From assembly GCF_042453785.1 (NCBI RefSeq), contig NC_091674.1:28779501-28843500 (forward strand): 64,000 nucleotides of DNA, given 5' to 3'. The notes beneath the pieces were generated by a model. The model saw only the letters and a list, made by a program, of their open reading frames with translations. It did no database searches and was not told where the DNA came from. The position numbers were made by a program, and so were the translations under genes. Origin of the DNA: Malus domestica. Lineage: Eukaryota; Streptophyta; Magnoliopsida; Rosales; Rosaceae. Positions 22,285 through 34,600 of the stretch are shown one piece after another (position 1 is the first letter of the stretch; each line of letters starts with the position of its first letter).

Positions 22285-25200
22285 ATGGCTGCCCTTGCTA
22301 TTGCAGCTCTGCTTCTCTTAGCCATGGCTGGCCAGTCAAGTAAGAACACATTTATGTATTTTCCATATTTTTCTTTTGGTGAAATGGGTGTTTTTTTCTC
22401 TATACCATATTTCCTATATCTAATGAAGCCAATAAACTATTTTAATTTTTTTTAAATGCCATTTTTCCTTACTAGTAATGCGTTCATTTTTCCTTGTTTG
22501 TTTCTAATTTCTAACTTGTATTTATGTTAAAAGATTTCATATTTCTCTTAAAGTTTGCATTTTTGGGGTTTCAAATAAAAAGAAAAAAAGATCTGGTCTT
22601 TGGTCTTCCTGCCATATATAAACTCACCCCTTTTAATATTTTGAGAGTCTGATTTATTTATTTCTGGGAATTGTATTTGTGTAGGAGCAAACTGGTGTGT
22701 TTGCAAAGATGGAGACCCTGCAGCCCTGCAGAAGGCATTGGACTATGCCTGTGGAGCCGGGGCAGATTGCAACCCCATAAAACCCAATGGAGTTTGCTAC
22801 AACCCCAACACTATCAAAGCTCACTGCAGCTACGCCGTCAACAGCTACTTCCAGAAGAAGGGCCAATCCACCGGTACTTGTGACTTTTCTGGCGCTGCAA
22901 CCCCTACTACCTCCGATCCAAGTAAGTCCCTAAATCCTTCTCTTTTGGGTTTAATTTTATTGGCTTTTTGGTTGATTTTTTTGCGTATAAATTAATTAGA
23001 TTAAAGATTAAAGGTGGTAACTTTTTTTAATTTCATGGTGTTTTTACAGGCTCAAATGGTTGTACCTACCCTGCCAGTGCCAGGTATGGTTAATTTGCAC
23101 CAATTTTTTTTTCCTTCTGTTTTTCAAGGGTTTTATTTTATTTTTGTATATTTATTTTTGTTAATTAGTATTTAGTGCTGCTTTAATCTTTTGAATGTCT
23201 TCAATTTGGGAGGGGAATTCTTTTCCCTCCTAATCTTTTTTCCTTTCCTTTTCTTGTATTTAAACGGTTACAGTTCATCACGTTAACATCTTATATTAAT
23301 TTTTTTTATAAAAATAATAAAATAAAAATATTATGTGAGGAGGAGAGGGAAGTTGATGGAAATAGGAGTGAGAGAATCGTCCTCCATCAATTTGATGTCC
23401 GACACTCCACAGTCCACAGTACTTACTCTCTGGATTTCAAATTTTAGGGTAGGGCAGAAACACTTGATTATAAAACATAAGTAGAACTGTAGCAAAAAGC
23501 ACTTTTATTAAAAGACAAAATATGACTTGATGGGACAAAGAGTTACCCTACTCCTCTTAGTTATATGACTGTAAAAAACTTGGGTTAATATTTTATTCTG
23601 CTGTCTTGTTACATTCCATTAACTGAAGGAGAAAATTTTCAGTATCGGGAACATGATCTCATACACCTAGTGTCATTTTATAAAAAAATTCTAATTATTT
23701 ATATCATCCAATTTTTAAAGAAGTTTTAACGAAAAGCTCGTGATATAATTTATTTTAACGAAAAATCATATTTTTACATTAAAAAGTCAAATATGATACT
23801 ATTTATTTTATTTTTTATTTTATTTTTATTGTTAAAACTTAAAGTTTTCAGTTTTTTTTTTGTTAGTGCCGTTGCATTGTTGGAAAGGGACCAATAGGCA
23901 TCATTGCCTATGCCTTTATCATTGAAAAAAGGATGCGTTTTTGAACTAATCACTATTTTTATTTTAATACATTCATCATAAAAATGATTTCTTCACGAAT
24001 TTTTTCTTCTTCTTCACTCCGTGTCCTGATTTTCGTTTGCTTTATTTCATTCAAAGGCGTAAAATAGATACAAGTGTGTGCATAAGAAGAATAATTGAGG
24101 TGCGGAAATCATTTTCCTTTCAATATACCTTATAATTATTATCCAACACCCTCCTTTTTCATTTTGCTTTGTTCAGTCTAATTGAGTCTTTTTATGGTTT
24201 GACTAGTATTGTAATTTGCATTATGATTCATGGCTCATTGCCCATATTTTGGTAGTGGAGCTCAGTAAATTTTTCCAAATAATTGGGCATCCAATGCTTT
24301 TTTTTACCCCACAAAGGGGAGAAAAGGTTTAATCTTGTTGAAAATAAAGGTAAAAGGGGTAAAAAAAGATGTCACAGAATTACCATCTTGCCCATGGCAA
24401 ACAAAGACGTTACCTTTTTGGCTTCAGGCGCCGTACACTGCATTTTTCACGTTATGCAATACATTGTCTGATCAGAGTCAAAAATTCAAAAGTAGTGGCC
24501 ACATACATCTGTGGTAAAAGAGCTTTTGTCCTCGTATATGCTTTGGGATGCTCATTCTTTTGGAGATTTGAGCCTTCTTTTCTGAAGTTTTGTATTCTCG
24601 CCGGCCGTGCCTTTTTAATCCCCTCTCCACCATGGTTTAAATTTGCCTAATAAGCTCTGGATGCGGCGTCTCGGACTAATAATGCAATGCATTGCAATAT
24701 CATGTGTTTTAATTTTTTTAGAAAAGAAATTAGGAACAATTGTGCATGAGTTTTATGAATCTTATCCGCAACACGTGCATGGCCGTCTGGGACGCCAACA
24801 GAAATATAGTGCCGAGTGTTTTAACTTCCTCACGCGGCATTGTATTATTGGTGGCATTCTAGATGACGCATGTATTATTGTTCCTTATTTCTCTCCTTTT
24901 GCTTTAAACTTTTTACCAGGTTTATGATGCTCTACATTTGATCCATCTCATTCAACTGTAAAATATTTCAAACATTTTTAATTAGTACTTTAGGTAATTT
25001 TTTAATTCAAAAGCTTTCCGGAAAGGCCTTTGAATCTTTGGTGCTAATGTACTTTAACTGCTTTTGTTTAAAATAGTGTGCTCCCTCCTCTCATACATTA
25101 GTGGATTTGGACGCAGTATGCAGATGGGGCCTACCATATTTATATTAGTGGTTAATTAATAATTATCCCCTCTCAAACAATGTTTAGGAGAAATATTTCA

Positions 25201-26468
25201 ATTGGCTGGGAAGACAGTATGATATATCAAGTGTCATAATACAAGTGGAGGGAAAGTTATTTTTCGTAAATGTCCAACTACTTGTATTGTGATACTTGGC
25301 GTATCGGGCCTGGCGTATCGGGCCTGTGTTCTCGGCATGCTGAAAAATCTCTCCTAAACAAAGTACTTCAACGGAATAGGAAATCAATAGCCTTTGAATC
25401 CGAGGTAAGTGACTGATCTTCAATGGAGGATCACATTTTGCTGAAACGGCGTATGTTTATGTGAAAATCTCAAGTGAGTCATAGTTTTCTTCCGAACAAG
25501 GAAAATAAGGAGTCAATGACGTCAAAGCGACATACTTCTAGGCGTGTCAGTCAGCATAGTTTTGTTGATCAGGCATAAGTTTAAATGAGCTTATATGATT
25601 GTACATGCCTAAATATGATCTGGGAATATATTATGTTTTCTTGGGTCATGACAGTGTAGCATGGCATAAAAAGTTCATTGGCGTTCTAGGATTCATACAG
25701 CCAACCCCATTTAGTGGAATAAGGCTTTATTGTTGTTGTTGTCTTCGTTATTGAATGCAACTTTGAATAGTTATTCATCTCTGTGAACTAGTTTTTGAAT
25801 AAAGATTAAAGCTTGCTTTACCAGCATCTCTTAAGGTTGACTGCTTTTGCAATAACATGCTTGTTCCTTTACATCCAATTTCATATGATGGAGATTATCT
25901 ATCCGGAAGAGTGCTGTGTAGGATCTCCGATGAGCTTTATGCTGCACGGTCTCTGTTCAGGCACTGCATAACCATATGGCATTGTAAATTTTCGTGTAAA
26001 ATTATTACTTGTTTATCTTCCATGAGTTATTTCGTATTCTCTCATTCTGTATGCTTCACATGATCGTGTGCGTGCAGCTTCGATTCTGGCATTTCTATTT
26101 GTTGTGTTTGGTGTGTTAAATATTGCTTTTCTTTGTCCTTCAGCTCCTCAGGCACAACTCCGACAACACCATCTACTGGAACCGGCACAACCCCAAGCAC
26201 CGGAACTACCCCTACCACCGGCACAACCCCTACCACTGGCACAACCTCTACCACTGGCACTACCCCTACCACCGGCACAACACCTACAGGCGCCACCCCA
26301 TACACGGCAACTCCTGGAGTACTAGGAGGCACTGGCATGGGAATAGGGCCATCGGGAGCTGGCATCAACACGGACGACAGCGGTGTGATTAGACCTGTTG
26401 ACACTACTAGCTTGTTTTCTTCTCTCCTAACCCTATTCTTCTCAGGCTTGATGCTTTGGTGGGACTGA
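22285..26468 (+). CDS. X8-domain GPI-anchored protein (plasmodesmata callose-binding type), copy 1
   Basis: The product has 216 aa. A signal peptide (MAALAIAALLLLAMAG, about residues 1-18) precedes an X8/CBM43 domain starting NWCVCKDGDP with the family cysteines (ADCNPI, GVCYNP, AHCSYA, GTCDF), then a low-complexity Thr/Pro/Gly linker of repeated TTGTTPT units and a hydrophobic C-terminus (SLFSSLLTLFFSGLMLWWD) typical of a GPI-attachment signal. Proteins of this build bind callose in the wall at plasmodesmata and influence cell-to-cell traffic. Exons: 22285-22339, 22685-22921, 23050-23083 and 26144-26468; phases match. The third exon is only 34 bases and the last intron 3060 bp. The 5' UTR contains a CT repeat (about 22254-22279). 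A closely similar second copy lies at 39267. Confidence 0.9.
23722..23868. mobile_element. Short 'AACGAAAA...AAAGTTTT' repeat in PDCB-1 intron 3
   Basis: The phrases TTTAACGAAAA, TTACATTAAAAAGTCAA and GTTAAAACTTAAAGTTTTCAG define a short interspersed repeat that is also present at 35284-35432 and, inverted, at about 38873-38990. The corresponding intron of the second PDCB copy lacks it (about 40480), so it was gained, or lost, after the duplication. Confidence 0.55.
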
Positions 26469-26544
26469 AAAGGAATTTAGTGGACGTGAGGAGGAGGTGG
26501 GGTAGGATGTGCAAATATGAACATCATTTGGGACATCCTTGCTA

Positions 26545-26629
26545 GGGTTGGAGGCATCCAAACATAGGCCTCACTACAGACTTTAGGACAAAACATTCAG
26601 AAAGCTCATGTACACGTATGTATACATAC

Positions 26630-26678
<49 letters not shown>

Positions 26679-27029
26679 CGCATAATTACTTTTGTAATGT
26701 GGTTCCACCCTGAACACGTAGAAATGGAACTTGACTTCAACTATATATGGATGCCTTCAACCTTAAAGCTGTATCACGTGGATGGAAACAAAATTCATTT
26801 GGGCAGGGCTTCGAATTTGGCCTTGATTCGTGGTTGTGGGCAATATTTATCGTTGGAGTGGGTCGAATTCACTTCCTACAACTCGTCTTCCATGATGGTT
26901 GTGCGCTCCCGACTTGCCCGCGGCTGAGCCGCCTTACTAGGCCACACCTGTGGTGTATTTTCGATGTAGGCAACAGATCTGTCTAGCGGCGGTGTTGCCC
27001 TTGCTATGAAGACGAGCTGATTTGTGGTT
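26545..27029. other. Gap between the two duplicated blocks
   Basis: Homology with the second PDCB copy ends at about 26545. An (AT)n tract runs from about 26632 to 26667, followed by TGTGTGTGCGCGCGC. Homology with the inverted HSP101 flank starts at about 27030. The open frames here (26670-26986) are short and unrecognised. Confidence 0.5.
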
Positions 27030-27540
27030 GTATTCTTGGATTAAATAATTTTATTGTTTTGTGATTGCTTCGACAACTTGTTGTGGCCTCGCTTGTTTGA
27101 GCGACGGCTTTGTGTGGACATTGCGTACCAAATTTGATGTCATTATCGTCTTTGCATTAGATTTGATCACTGGAGAATATGTACCTAATATGGCACCCTC
27201 TTGTATTGTTCGGTTCTTCTCTCCTGTATTGTTCGGTTCTTATGAATGAAGTCACTCTACCGTTGCCCTTCAAAACAAAATTCATTTATTTTAATTTTAT
27301 TAAGTATACATACGAACGTACATTCTTAAATTTATAAGATGATGTATCGTTAATGGGTCATTTGTTGATATTGTCGATACTCTTGATGAACTTGGTTGCG
27401 TAAAGAGCAGCTAACCTCCATTATATTGAGGTCTCAATCTTAGTAAGAGAGCAATATAATTTTTATCAAATTTAAGGGCGGAGTATTTTTGGAGCTATAT
27501 AATTTACATCAAATCCAGCAATAAAAAAGGCAGTGGACTG
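27030..27540 (-). repeat. Inverted copy of the HSP101-1 3' flank (left part)
   Basis: Read on the minus strand this matches 8417-8699 joined directly to 9824-9945. It therefore shows the empty site of the solo LTR found in copy 1. About 95 extra bases near 27435-27530 have no counterpart in copy 1. Confidence 0.75.
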
Positions 27541-27548
27541 CATGTAAT

Positions 27549-30500
27549 TAGGCCTGGCAATTCCTGACACGACCCGATAACCTGACACGACACGACACGA
27601 AATTAACAGGTGTTCGGGTCGACACGATAACGAAACGGGTCGTTATCGGGTAACCCGATAAGCACCTGTTAAGATAACGGGTTTGTTCGGGTATACACGT
27701 GGGTAACACGATACACGATAAGTAGAATATTAATTTAATAATTTATAACCCTAAAAAAATACTATAATAATTATATATATATATATATATATATATTAAT
27801 TTAACAATTTTATACCCCTAAAAACTATAATAATTATATATATATATTAAATTAACTATAATAATTATACCCAAAATATTAACTATAATAATTATATATA
27901 TATATATTAAATTTTATACCCCTAAAAACTATAATAATTATACATACAAAATAAATAGATTTAAATCTACTTAATAAATAAATACATATACACCCACACA
28001 CACACCATTGAACTTCATGGGATACGAATTATACGAAATTAATTTCAACGATCCAACCGTCAAACATGTTTGTATATACTTCGAGATCTCATACGTCAAA
28101 AATTGCAAAAAAAAACATTCAGAGACCAAGTAACGGGACAAAACTTTTCGACGGTTATAAACGAAAAATCACGATTTAACGGTCATTTTAACTCCGATTT
28201 TGATGATTTTTTACAACCACACTCCTTGACCCTATATGAATACAATGATTGAATTCGATCTTCAATTTAAAATATTTACACTAGTGGATCTTATGTTATA
28301 CTTAATAAAAGTATGAATAAACTTTTAAGTATTAGTGAATCTATTGTTTTGATGGGATACTCATTCTACAAAACTAGTTTCAATGATCCAACCGTCAAAC
28401 ATGTTTGTATATACTTCGAGATCGCATACGCCAAAAATTGCAAAAAAAAACATTTAGAGATCAAGTAACGGGACAAAACTTTTCGACGGTTATAAACGAA
28501 AAATCACGATTTAACGGTCATTTTAACTCCGATTTTGATGATTTTTTACAACCACACTCCTTGACCCTATATGAATACAATGATTGAATTCGATCTTCAA
28601 TTTAAAATATTTACACTAGTGGATCTTATGTTATACTTAATAAAAGTATGAATAAACTCTTAAGTATTAGTGAATCTATTGTTTTGATGGGATACTCATT
28701 CTACAAAACTAGTTTCAATGATCCAACCGTCAAACATGTTTGTATATACTTCGAGATCGCATACGCCAAAAATTGCAAAAAAAAACATTTAGAGATCAAG
28801 TAACGGGACAAAACTTTTCGACGGTTATAAACGAAAAATCACGATTTAACGGTTATTTTAACTCCGATTTTGATGATTTTTGACAACTACACTCCTTGAC
28901 CCTATATGAATACAAGTAATGAATTCGATCTTCAATTTAAAATATTTACACTAGTGGATACCACAAAATCTTATGTTATGCTTAATAAAAGTATGAATAA
29001 ACTATTAAGTATTAGAGAATCTATTGTTTTGATGGGATACTCATTCTACGAAACTAGTTTCAAAGATCCAACCGTCAAACATGTTTGTATATACTTCGAG
29101 ATCGCATACGTCAAAAATTACAAAAAACAAACATTCAGAGATCAATTAACGGGACAAAACATTTTGACGGTTATAAAAAGAAAAATCATGATTTAACGGT
29201 CATTTTAACTCTGATTTTGATGATTTTTTGTAGCTAAACTCCTTGACCTTATATGAATACAATGATTTAATTCGATCTTCAATTTAAAATATTTACACTA
29301 GTGGATACCACAAAATCTTATGTTATACTTAATAAAAGTATGAATAAACTATTAAGTATTAGTGAATCTATTGTTTTGATGGGATACTCATTCTACGAAA
29401 CTAGTTTCAAAGATCCAACCGTCAAACATGTTTGTGTATACTTCGAGATCGCATACGTCAAAAATTACAAAAAACAAACATTCAGAGATCAATTAACGGG
29501 ACAAAACTTTTCGACGGTTATAAAAAGAAAAATCACGATTTAACGGTCATTTTAACTCTAATTTTGATGATTTTTTGCAGCTACACTCCTTGACCTTATA
29601 TGAATACAATGATTGAATTGGATCTTCAATTTAAAATATTTACACTAGTGGATACCACAAAATCTTATATTATACTTAATAAAAGTATGAATAAACTATT
29701 AAGTATTAGTGAATCTATTGTTTTGATGGGATACTCATTCTACGAAACTAGTTTCAAAGATCCAACCGTCAAACATGTTTGTATATACTTCGAGATCGCA
29801 TACGTCAAAAATTACAAAAAACAAACATTCAGAGAGCAAGTAACGGGACAAAAGTTTTCGACGGTTATAAACGAAAAATCATGATTTAACGGTCATTTTA
29901 ACTCCGATTTTGATGATTTTTTACAACTACACTCCTTGACCCTATATGAATACAATGATTTAATTCGATCTTCAATTTAAAATATTTACACTAGTGGATA
30001 CCACAAAATCTTATGTTATACTTAATAAAAGTATGAATAAACTCTTAAATATTAGTGAATCTATTGTTTTGATGGGATACTCATTCTACGAAACTAGTTT
30101 CAATGATCCAACCGTCAAACATGTTTGTATATGTTTCGAGATCGCATACGCCAAAAATTGCAAAAAACAAACATTCAGAGAGCAAGTAACGGGACAAAAC
30201 TTTTCGACGGTTATAAACGAAAAATCACGATTTAACGGTTAATTTAACTCCGATTTTGATGATTGTTTACAACTACACTCATTGACCTTATATGAATACA
30301 ATGATTGAATTCGATCTTCAATTTAAAATATTTACACTAGTGGATACCACAAAATCTTATGTTTATACTTAATAAAAGTATGGTATAGTACTATTGTTTT
30401 ATTTTTTTTCATAATTATTTTGGTAAACTTCTCATAATTTGAATGATTTTTAATGTTTGGTTTTTCTATGCTTAGTTTATGCAGAAGAGAGTTATGACGT

Positions 30501-30953
30501 GGAAAACCTTACTGAAAACATCATCAACATAACTCTTGAAGGCAATAGATCAAGCCAAAGTTCCAATGCAATTTCATGATGATCAATGTAAATCGAGGAT
30601 TTTGTAAATTGAGGTTTAAACTTTTGAGAAAGATTTCACAACCTTGAAAACAAAAACTGTTTCATTTTGCATATCCTTGCACATTTAAAATTTGTAATAG
30701 ATTAGTAGTGTATGTATTATTTTTTTATTAGGCTCTTATTTTCGAGTGTAGATGTAGTACTTAAACAACAAATGTATTTTAATGTTTTGAAGTAATATTT
30801 ATGTGGCAATGTGTGGTATGTGCAAATTTAAGAAAAAAAATATATTTTTCTTAACGGGTCATAACGGGTGTGACACGACACGACCCGTTAAGATAACAGG
30901 TGTTACACGAAAACGACACGAACACGACTGACACGACCCGTTTGCCAGGCCTA
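27549..30953. mobile_element. Non-autonomous hAT element, 3405 bp
   Basis: The ends TAGGCCTGGCAA and TTGCCAGGCCTA are perfect 12-bp terminal inverted repeats. They are flanked by the identical 8-bp target-site duplication CATGTAAT (27541-27548 and 30954-30961), the signature of the hAT superfamily. Subterminal regions at both ends carry many copies of GACACGACCCG and CGGGT words, probable transposase-binding sites. No transposase is encoded. Most of the interior is the tandem array described next, preceded by AT-rich ATAATTATATAT repeats (27720-27955). Confidence 0.93.
28005..30383 (+). repeat. Minisatellite of about seven 335/347-bp units inside the hAT element
   Basis: The marker word CTTGAC(C/T)(C/T)TATATGAATACAA recurs with spacings of 335, 335, 347, 347, 346 and 346 bases (marker near 28226, 28561, 28896, 29243, 29590, 29936, 30282). 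The longer units have an extra 12-base piece, TACCACAAAATC. The array starts in a divergent partial unit near 28005 and ends in a partial unit near 30383. Each unit contains a similar open frame of 60-96 codons, but these start and stop differently and look like by-products of the repeat, not genes. Confidence 0.92.
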
Positions 30954-30965
30954 CATGTAATGTAA

Positions 30966-31329
30966 CACTATGTTTGGATGAAGAAATTTAAGATTACTAA
31001 GAAATTTTAAAATGACAGAAATTGAAATGACGAGATTTTATTTTCTAGAATTTGTGAATTTTCTTGTTTGATTAATCTAAAAACATAAAGGGAGTTGAAT
31101 ACGAAATTTGTTATTTTTAAGCTCTCAACCATAGAAATTGGGAAATGACACCTATTTACATGAAATTTAAACTTGGAAATTAGAGGTCCCAAATTCCAAG
31201 TTCTTTTTCCACACGGAAATTCTAAATTTCTATATTTATGAATCCAAACAGAGAAATTGGTGTATGTCAATTTATAAATTCTGACTTTTATCTAAATTTC
31301 AAGTTTATTTTCCTCATCCAAACATAGTG
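30966..31329. mobile_element. PIF/Harbinger-type MITE, 364 bp
   Basis: The ends CACTATGTTTGGATGA and TCATCCAAACATAGTG are perfect 16-bp inverted repeats, flanked by TAA (30963-30965 and 31330-31332). The copy 1 flank at about 8400 has the uninterrupted sequence. The interior is noncoding and has further internal inverted symmetry around AAATTTC/GAAATTT words. Confidence 0.85.
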
Positions 31330-31635
31330 TAACAGAAAATTTAGCATGTTCCGATAAATCACGCACACAAATTTTAGCCGTTAAAACTGAACTTTTAGCA
31401 GTTATAAGCGAGATTTTAACCGTTAGATCTTTAATCAGGATAAACAATAAGATACACCGAAGCATATTACAAAGGACTTTTAATTATACAAAGCAACCCG
31501 GTACAAGAGAAATAAGACTCAAAAAACACAGTTTAAACAGTTTGAACATCATTACAGACGCTGCAGAAAACACAACAGTTTCCTTACAAGTTCACAACCT
31601 ATTTTACTCATCCATTTCCTCAATCTTCATCTTCT

Positions 31636-34600
31636 TCACAGCCTGATCGGCATCGCATCCGACTTCTGCCCCATCGCCGCATCCACAAGCCCTCCGTTCT
31701 TCTCAACCCTGTACACAAGCCCGCTTCCGCTTGGCGCTGCATCTATGAACACGGTCGAGTTTTCATCTATTTCTTCTCGCACAAGCATCCGCGACAACTC
31801 CTTCACCACCTTCTTCTCCAGCCATCTCCTAATAGGTCTGGCACCGTAAACCTGAAAACGAAAAAAGAGTACTTGTTTAGTGTTTCATATCACACAGGAG
31901 AATGCAGAGAAAATATTTTTGGATTCGTAAAACCGATACTCACGGGATCATAACTCTCGCCCAGAATGTAATCCAACGCTGCATCGGTGACTGCCATAGC
32001 AATGCCCTTCTCGGCCAGTCGGGCTGCAACATCTTTCATTTGCAATCTGGCAACCTTCCTCAGTTGATCGCGAGAGAGAGGGTCAAATACAACAATCTCA
32101 TCGAGATGGTTCAGCAGCTCAGGGCTAAAGTGCCTTCTCACCTATTCAAGAACCAAACTAGTTAAGTATTGAAAGAACGAAGCGATACGCAATCATAATT
32201 CAAATTTGGGGTAACCAAAGATGATACCTCTTTCATAACTTCATCGTGAGCAACCTGCATCGAGCACTTGCCCATCGAACCGGAGAGGAGATGTTCTGCT
32301 CCCAAGTTTGAAGTCATGACAATCACCGTGTTTCTGAAATCAACTGTACGGCCTTGTCCATCGGTTAGTCTTCCATCATCCAAGACTTGCAGGAGTGTGT
32401 TGAAAGCAGCGGTGTGAGCCTTCTCCACTTCATCAAACAATACAACACTGTAAGGCCTCCGCCTCACGGCCTCCGTGAGTTGCCCGCCTTCATTGCGACC
32501 AATATACCTGTAAAATATGAATGAGTCAGAATTCATAATGCAGCAGCGGAGCTCACAAACATGCTTGAGCGAAGAAAACTATGAATGCAATTACCCAGGG
32601 GGAGTGTCAATTAAGCGCGAGACAGAATGTTGTTCCATATACTCGGACATGTCAATTCTGACAATCAGATTCTCGTCATCAAAAAGTTGTTCAGCAAGCG
32701 CCTTCGCAAGCTCGGTTTTACCGACACCAGTTGGGCCCAAGAAGAGGAATGAACCAGTAGGTTGTTGTGGCCTTCCTAGCCCCGCTCTTGACATTAAAAC
32801 CGCCTCGGCGACAGCATCAACTGCCTGGTCTTGCCCCACTACTCTCTTATGCAACCTTTCCGCAAGTCCAATTAACCTTTCCTTGTCATTCTGGCCAAGC
32901 CGTGTGACAGGTATGCCGGTCCAACGGCTAACCACCTCTGCAATTTGTTCTGGTCCAACCGTCTCTGTCAAAATCAAGTTTTCGGCAGTACTACCTTCAA
33001 GCTTTGCAATGGTGGTTTCCACTTCCTGAATAGGGCCACAACTCAAGTCAGCAGCCCTAGCCAAATCATATCTTCTTTCGGCCTCTGCTAAAGCTACCAA
33101 GAGCTCTTCACGCTTCTGCTTAAGCTTTCGAAGCTCGTCCACCCTTTCCTTCTCCTTTCGATACTTCATCACCAGTGGCTGAAGCTTGTCTCTCAGTTCA
33201 TCAAGCTCTTTTCGCACCTGAGAACAAAATGGCAGGAACAACGAACACTCTCTAAGAACAAAGAAAGACTTCATCAGACAAATACTTTCTAATAACTTAT
33301 GGATCAAGTAATCACCTCGACAAGACGAGCTTTGCTAGCTTTGTCCTTTTCTTTCTCAAGTGCATGAAGCTCAACTTCCAGCTGCATCCTCTTCCTTTCG
33401 AGGTTATCGATTTCTTCAGGTTGGCTGTCAAGTTGGACTCTCACATTCGCACAAGCTTCGTCAACTAGATCAATCGCCTTGTCAGGGAGATGTCGCCCTA
33501 CAAAACAAAAGCAAAGAGGAAAACTTCAATACCAAGTAATTTTTTACAGAACGTTGATTTCAAAATTGAAAGCTTACAAATCCCTAAACATAGAAAATAG
33601 ACCACAATTGTTAGCTATTTCTAATGTAGAGTAAATTGTAGCAATGATCTCTCAACTAAAAATTCATTACCATTGGTTCCTCAACTTATCAAAATGTGTA
33701 GCTATAGTCATTTTTATCAATTTCGTCAAAATTTTGTCAAAATAAGTTACGTTGGAATAACCATTTATATAATTAGGGTCCCTCAACTCATCAAAGTGTA
33801 ATTATGGTCATTTTCGTCAACTACATCAAAAATTTTGTCAAAATGAGTTACGTTGGAATGACCATTGCTACAATTAGGTTAGAGTTAAGAGGTCATTTCT
33901 TCAGTTGAATTAAAGTTGAGGGACCAATGGTAATGAATTTTTAGTTGAGGGAGCATAGCTACACATTTTGATGAGTTGAGGAACCAATGGTAATTGATTT
34001 TTAGTTGAGGGACCATTGCTTCAATTCAATTAAAATTAAGGGATCATAGCTACAATTTACTCTCTAATTTATACCTGTGATGTATCGACTCGAAAGCTGT
34101 GCAGCAACAACAAGAGTTCTGTCCAGAATCCGAACACAGTGGTGATCCTCATACCTCTCTTTCAAACCTCGAAGGATGCTAATTGTATCCGGAACACTAG
34201 GCTCCGCCACATAAACCTGCTGGAACCTTCTCTCAAATGCAGCATCTTTGTCTACATATTTTCTGTACTCCTCAAGAGTTGTTGCGCCAATGTACCGAAG
34301 TTGCCCCCGTGCGAGCGTTGGCTTGAACAGGTTGCCTGCATCCATGGATCCTTCCGTCCTTCCGGCGCCAAGAACAAGGTGAATTTCATCAATAAACAGA
34401 ATCACCTTCCCCTCAGCCTCTTCCACTTCCTTCACAACCGCCTTTAACCGCTCCTCAAACTTCCCTCGATACTTGGCCCCCATATCCAATGCAATGAGCC
34501 TTACATCAGCCAAATTACTTGGGACATCCCCGCCAACTATCCTCTGAGCCAGCCCTTCAACCACAGCAGTCTTCCCAACTCCCGGCTCTCCAATTAGAAC

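Noticed and set aside
26042..26404. 120-codon minus-strand open frame rich in GVVPV repeats (also at 42579-42941)
   Set aside because: It is the complement of the Thr/Pro/Gly linker of the PDCB genes; the repeats keep both strands open.
28070..30242. Series of similar open frames of 60-96 codons
   Set aside because: They are repeats of one noncoding unit in the hAT minisatellite. Starts and stops shift from unit to unit and no protein family is recognised.
28005..30383. CRISPR-like repeat array
   Set aside because: Units are 335-347 bases without spacers, in plant DNA, inside a transposable element. It is a minisatellite.
32517..33029. 170-codon open frame on the plus strand (and its counterpart at 6618-6998 on the minus strand)
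   Set aside because: It lies antisense to the conserved HSP101 exon 3 in both copies. The codon bias of the real gene keeps it open.
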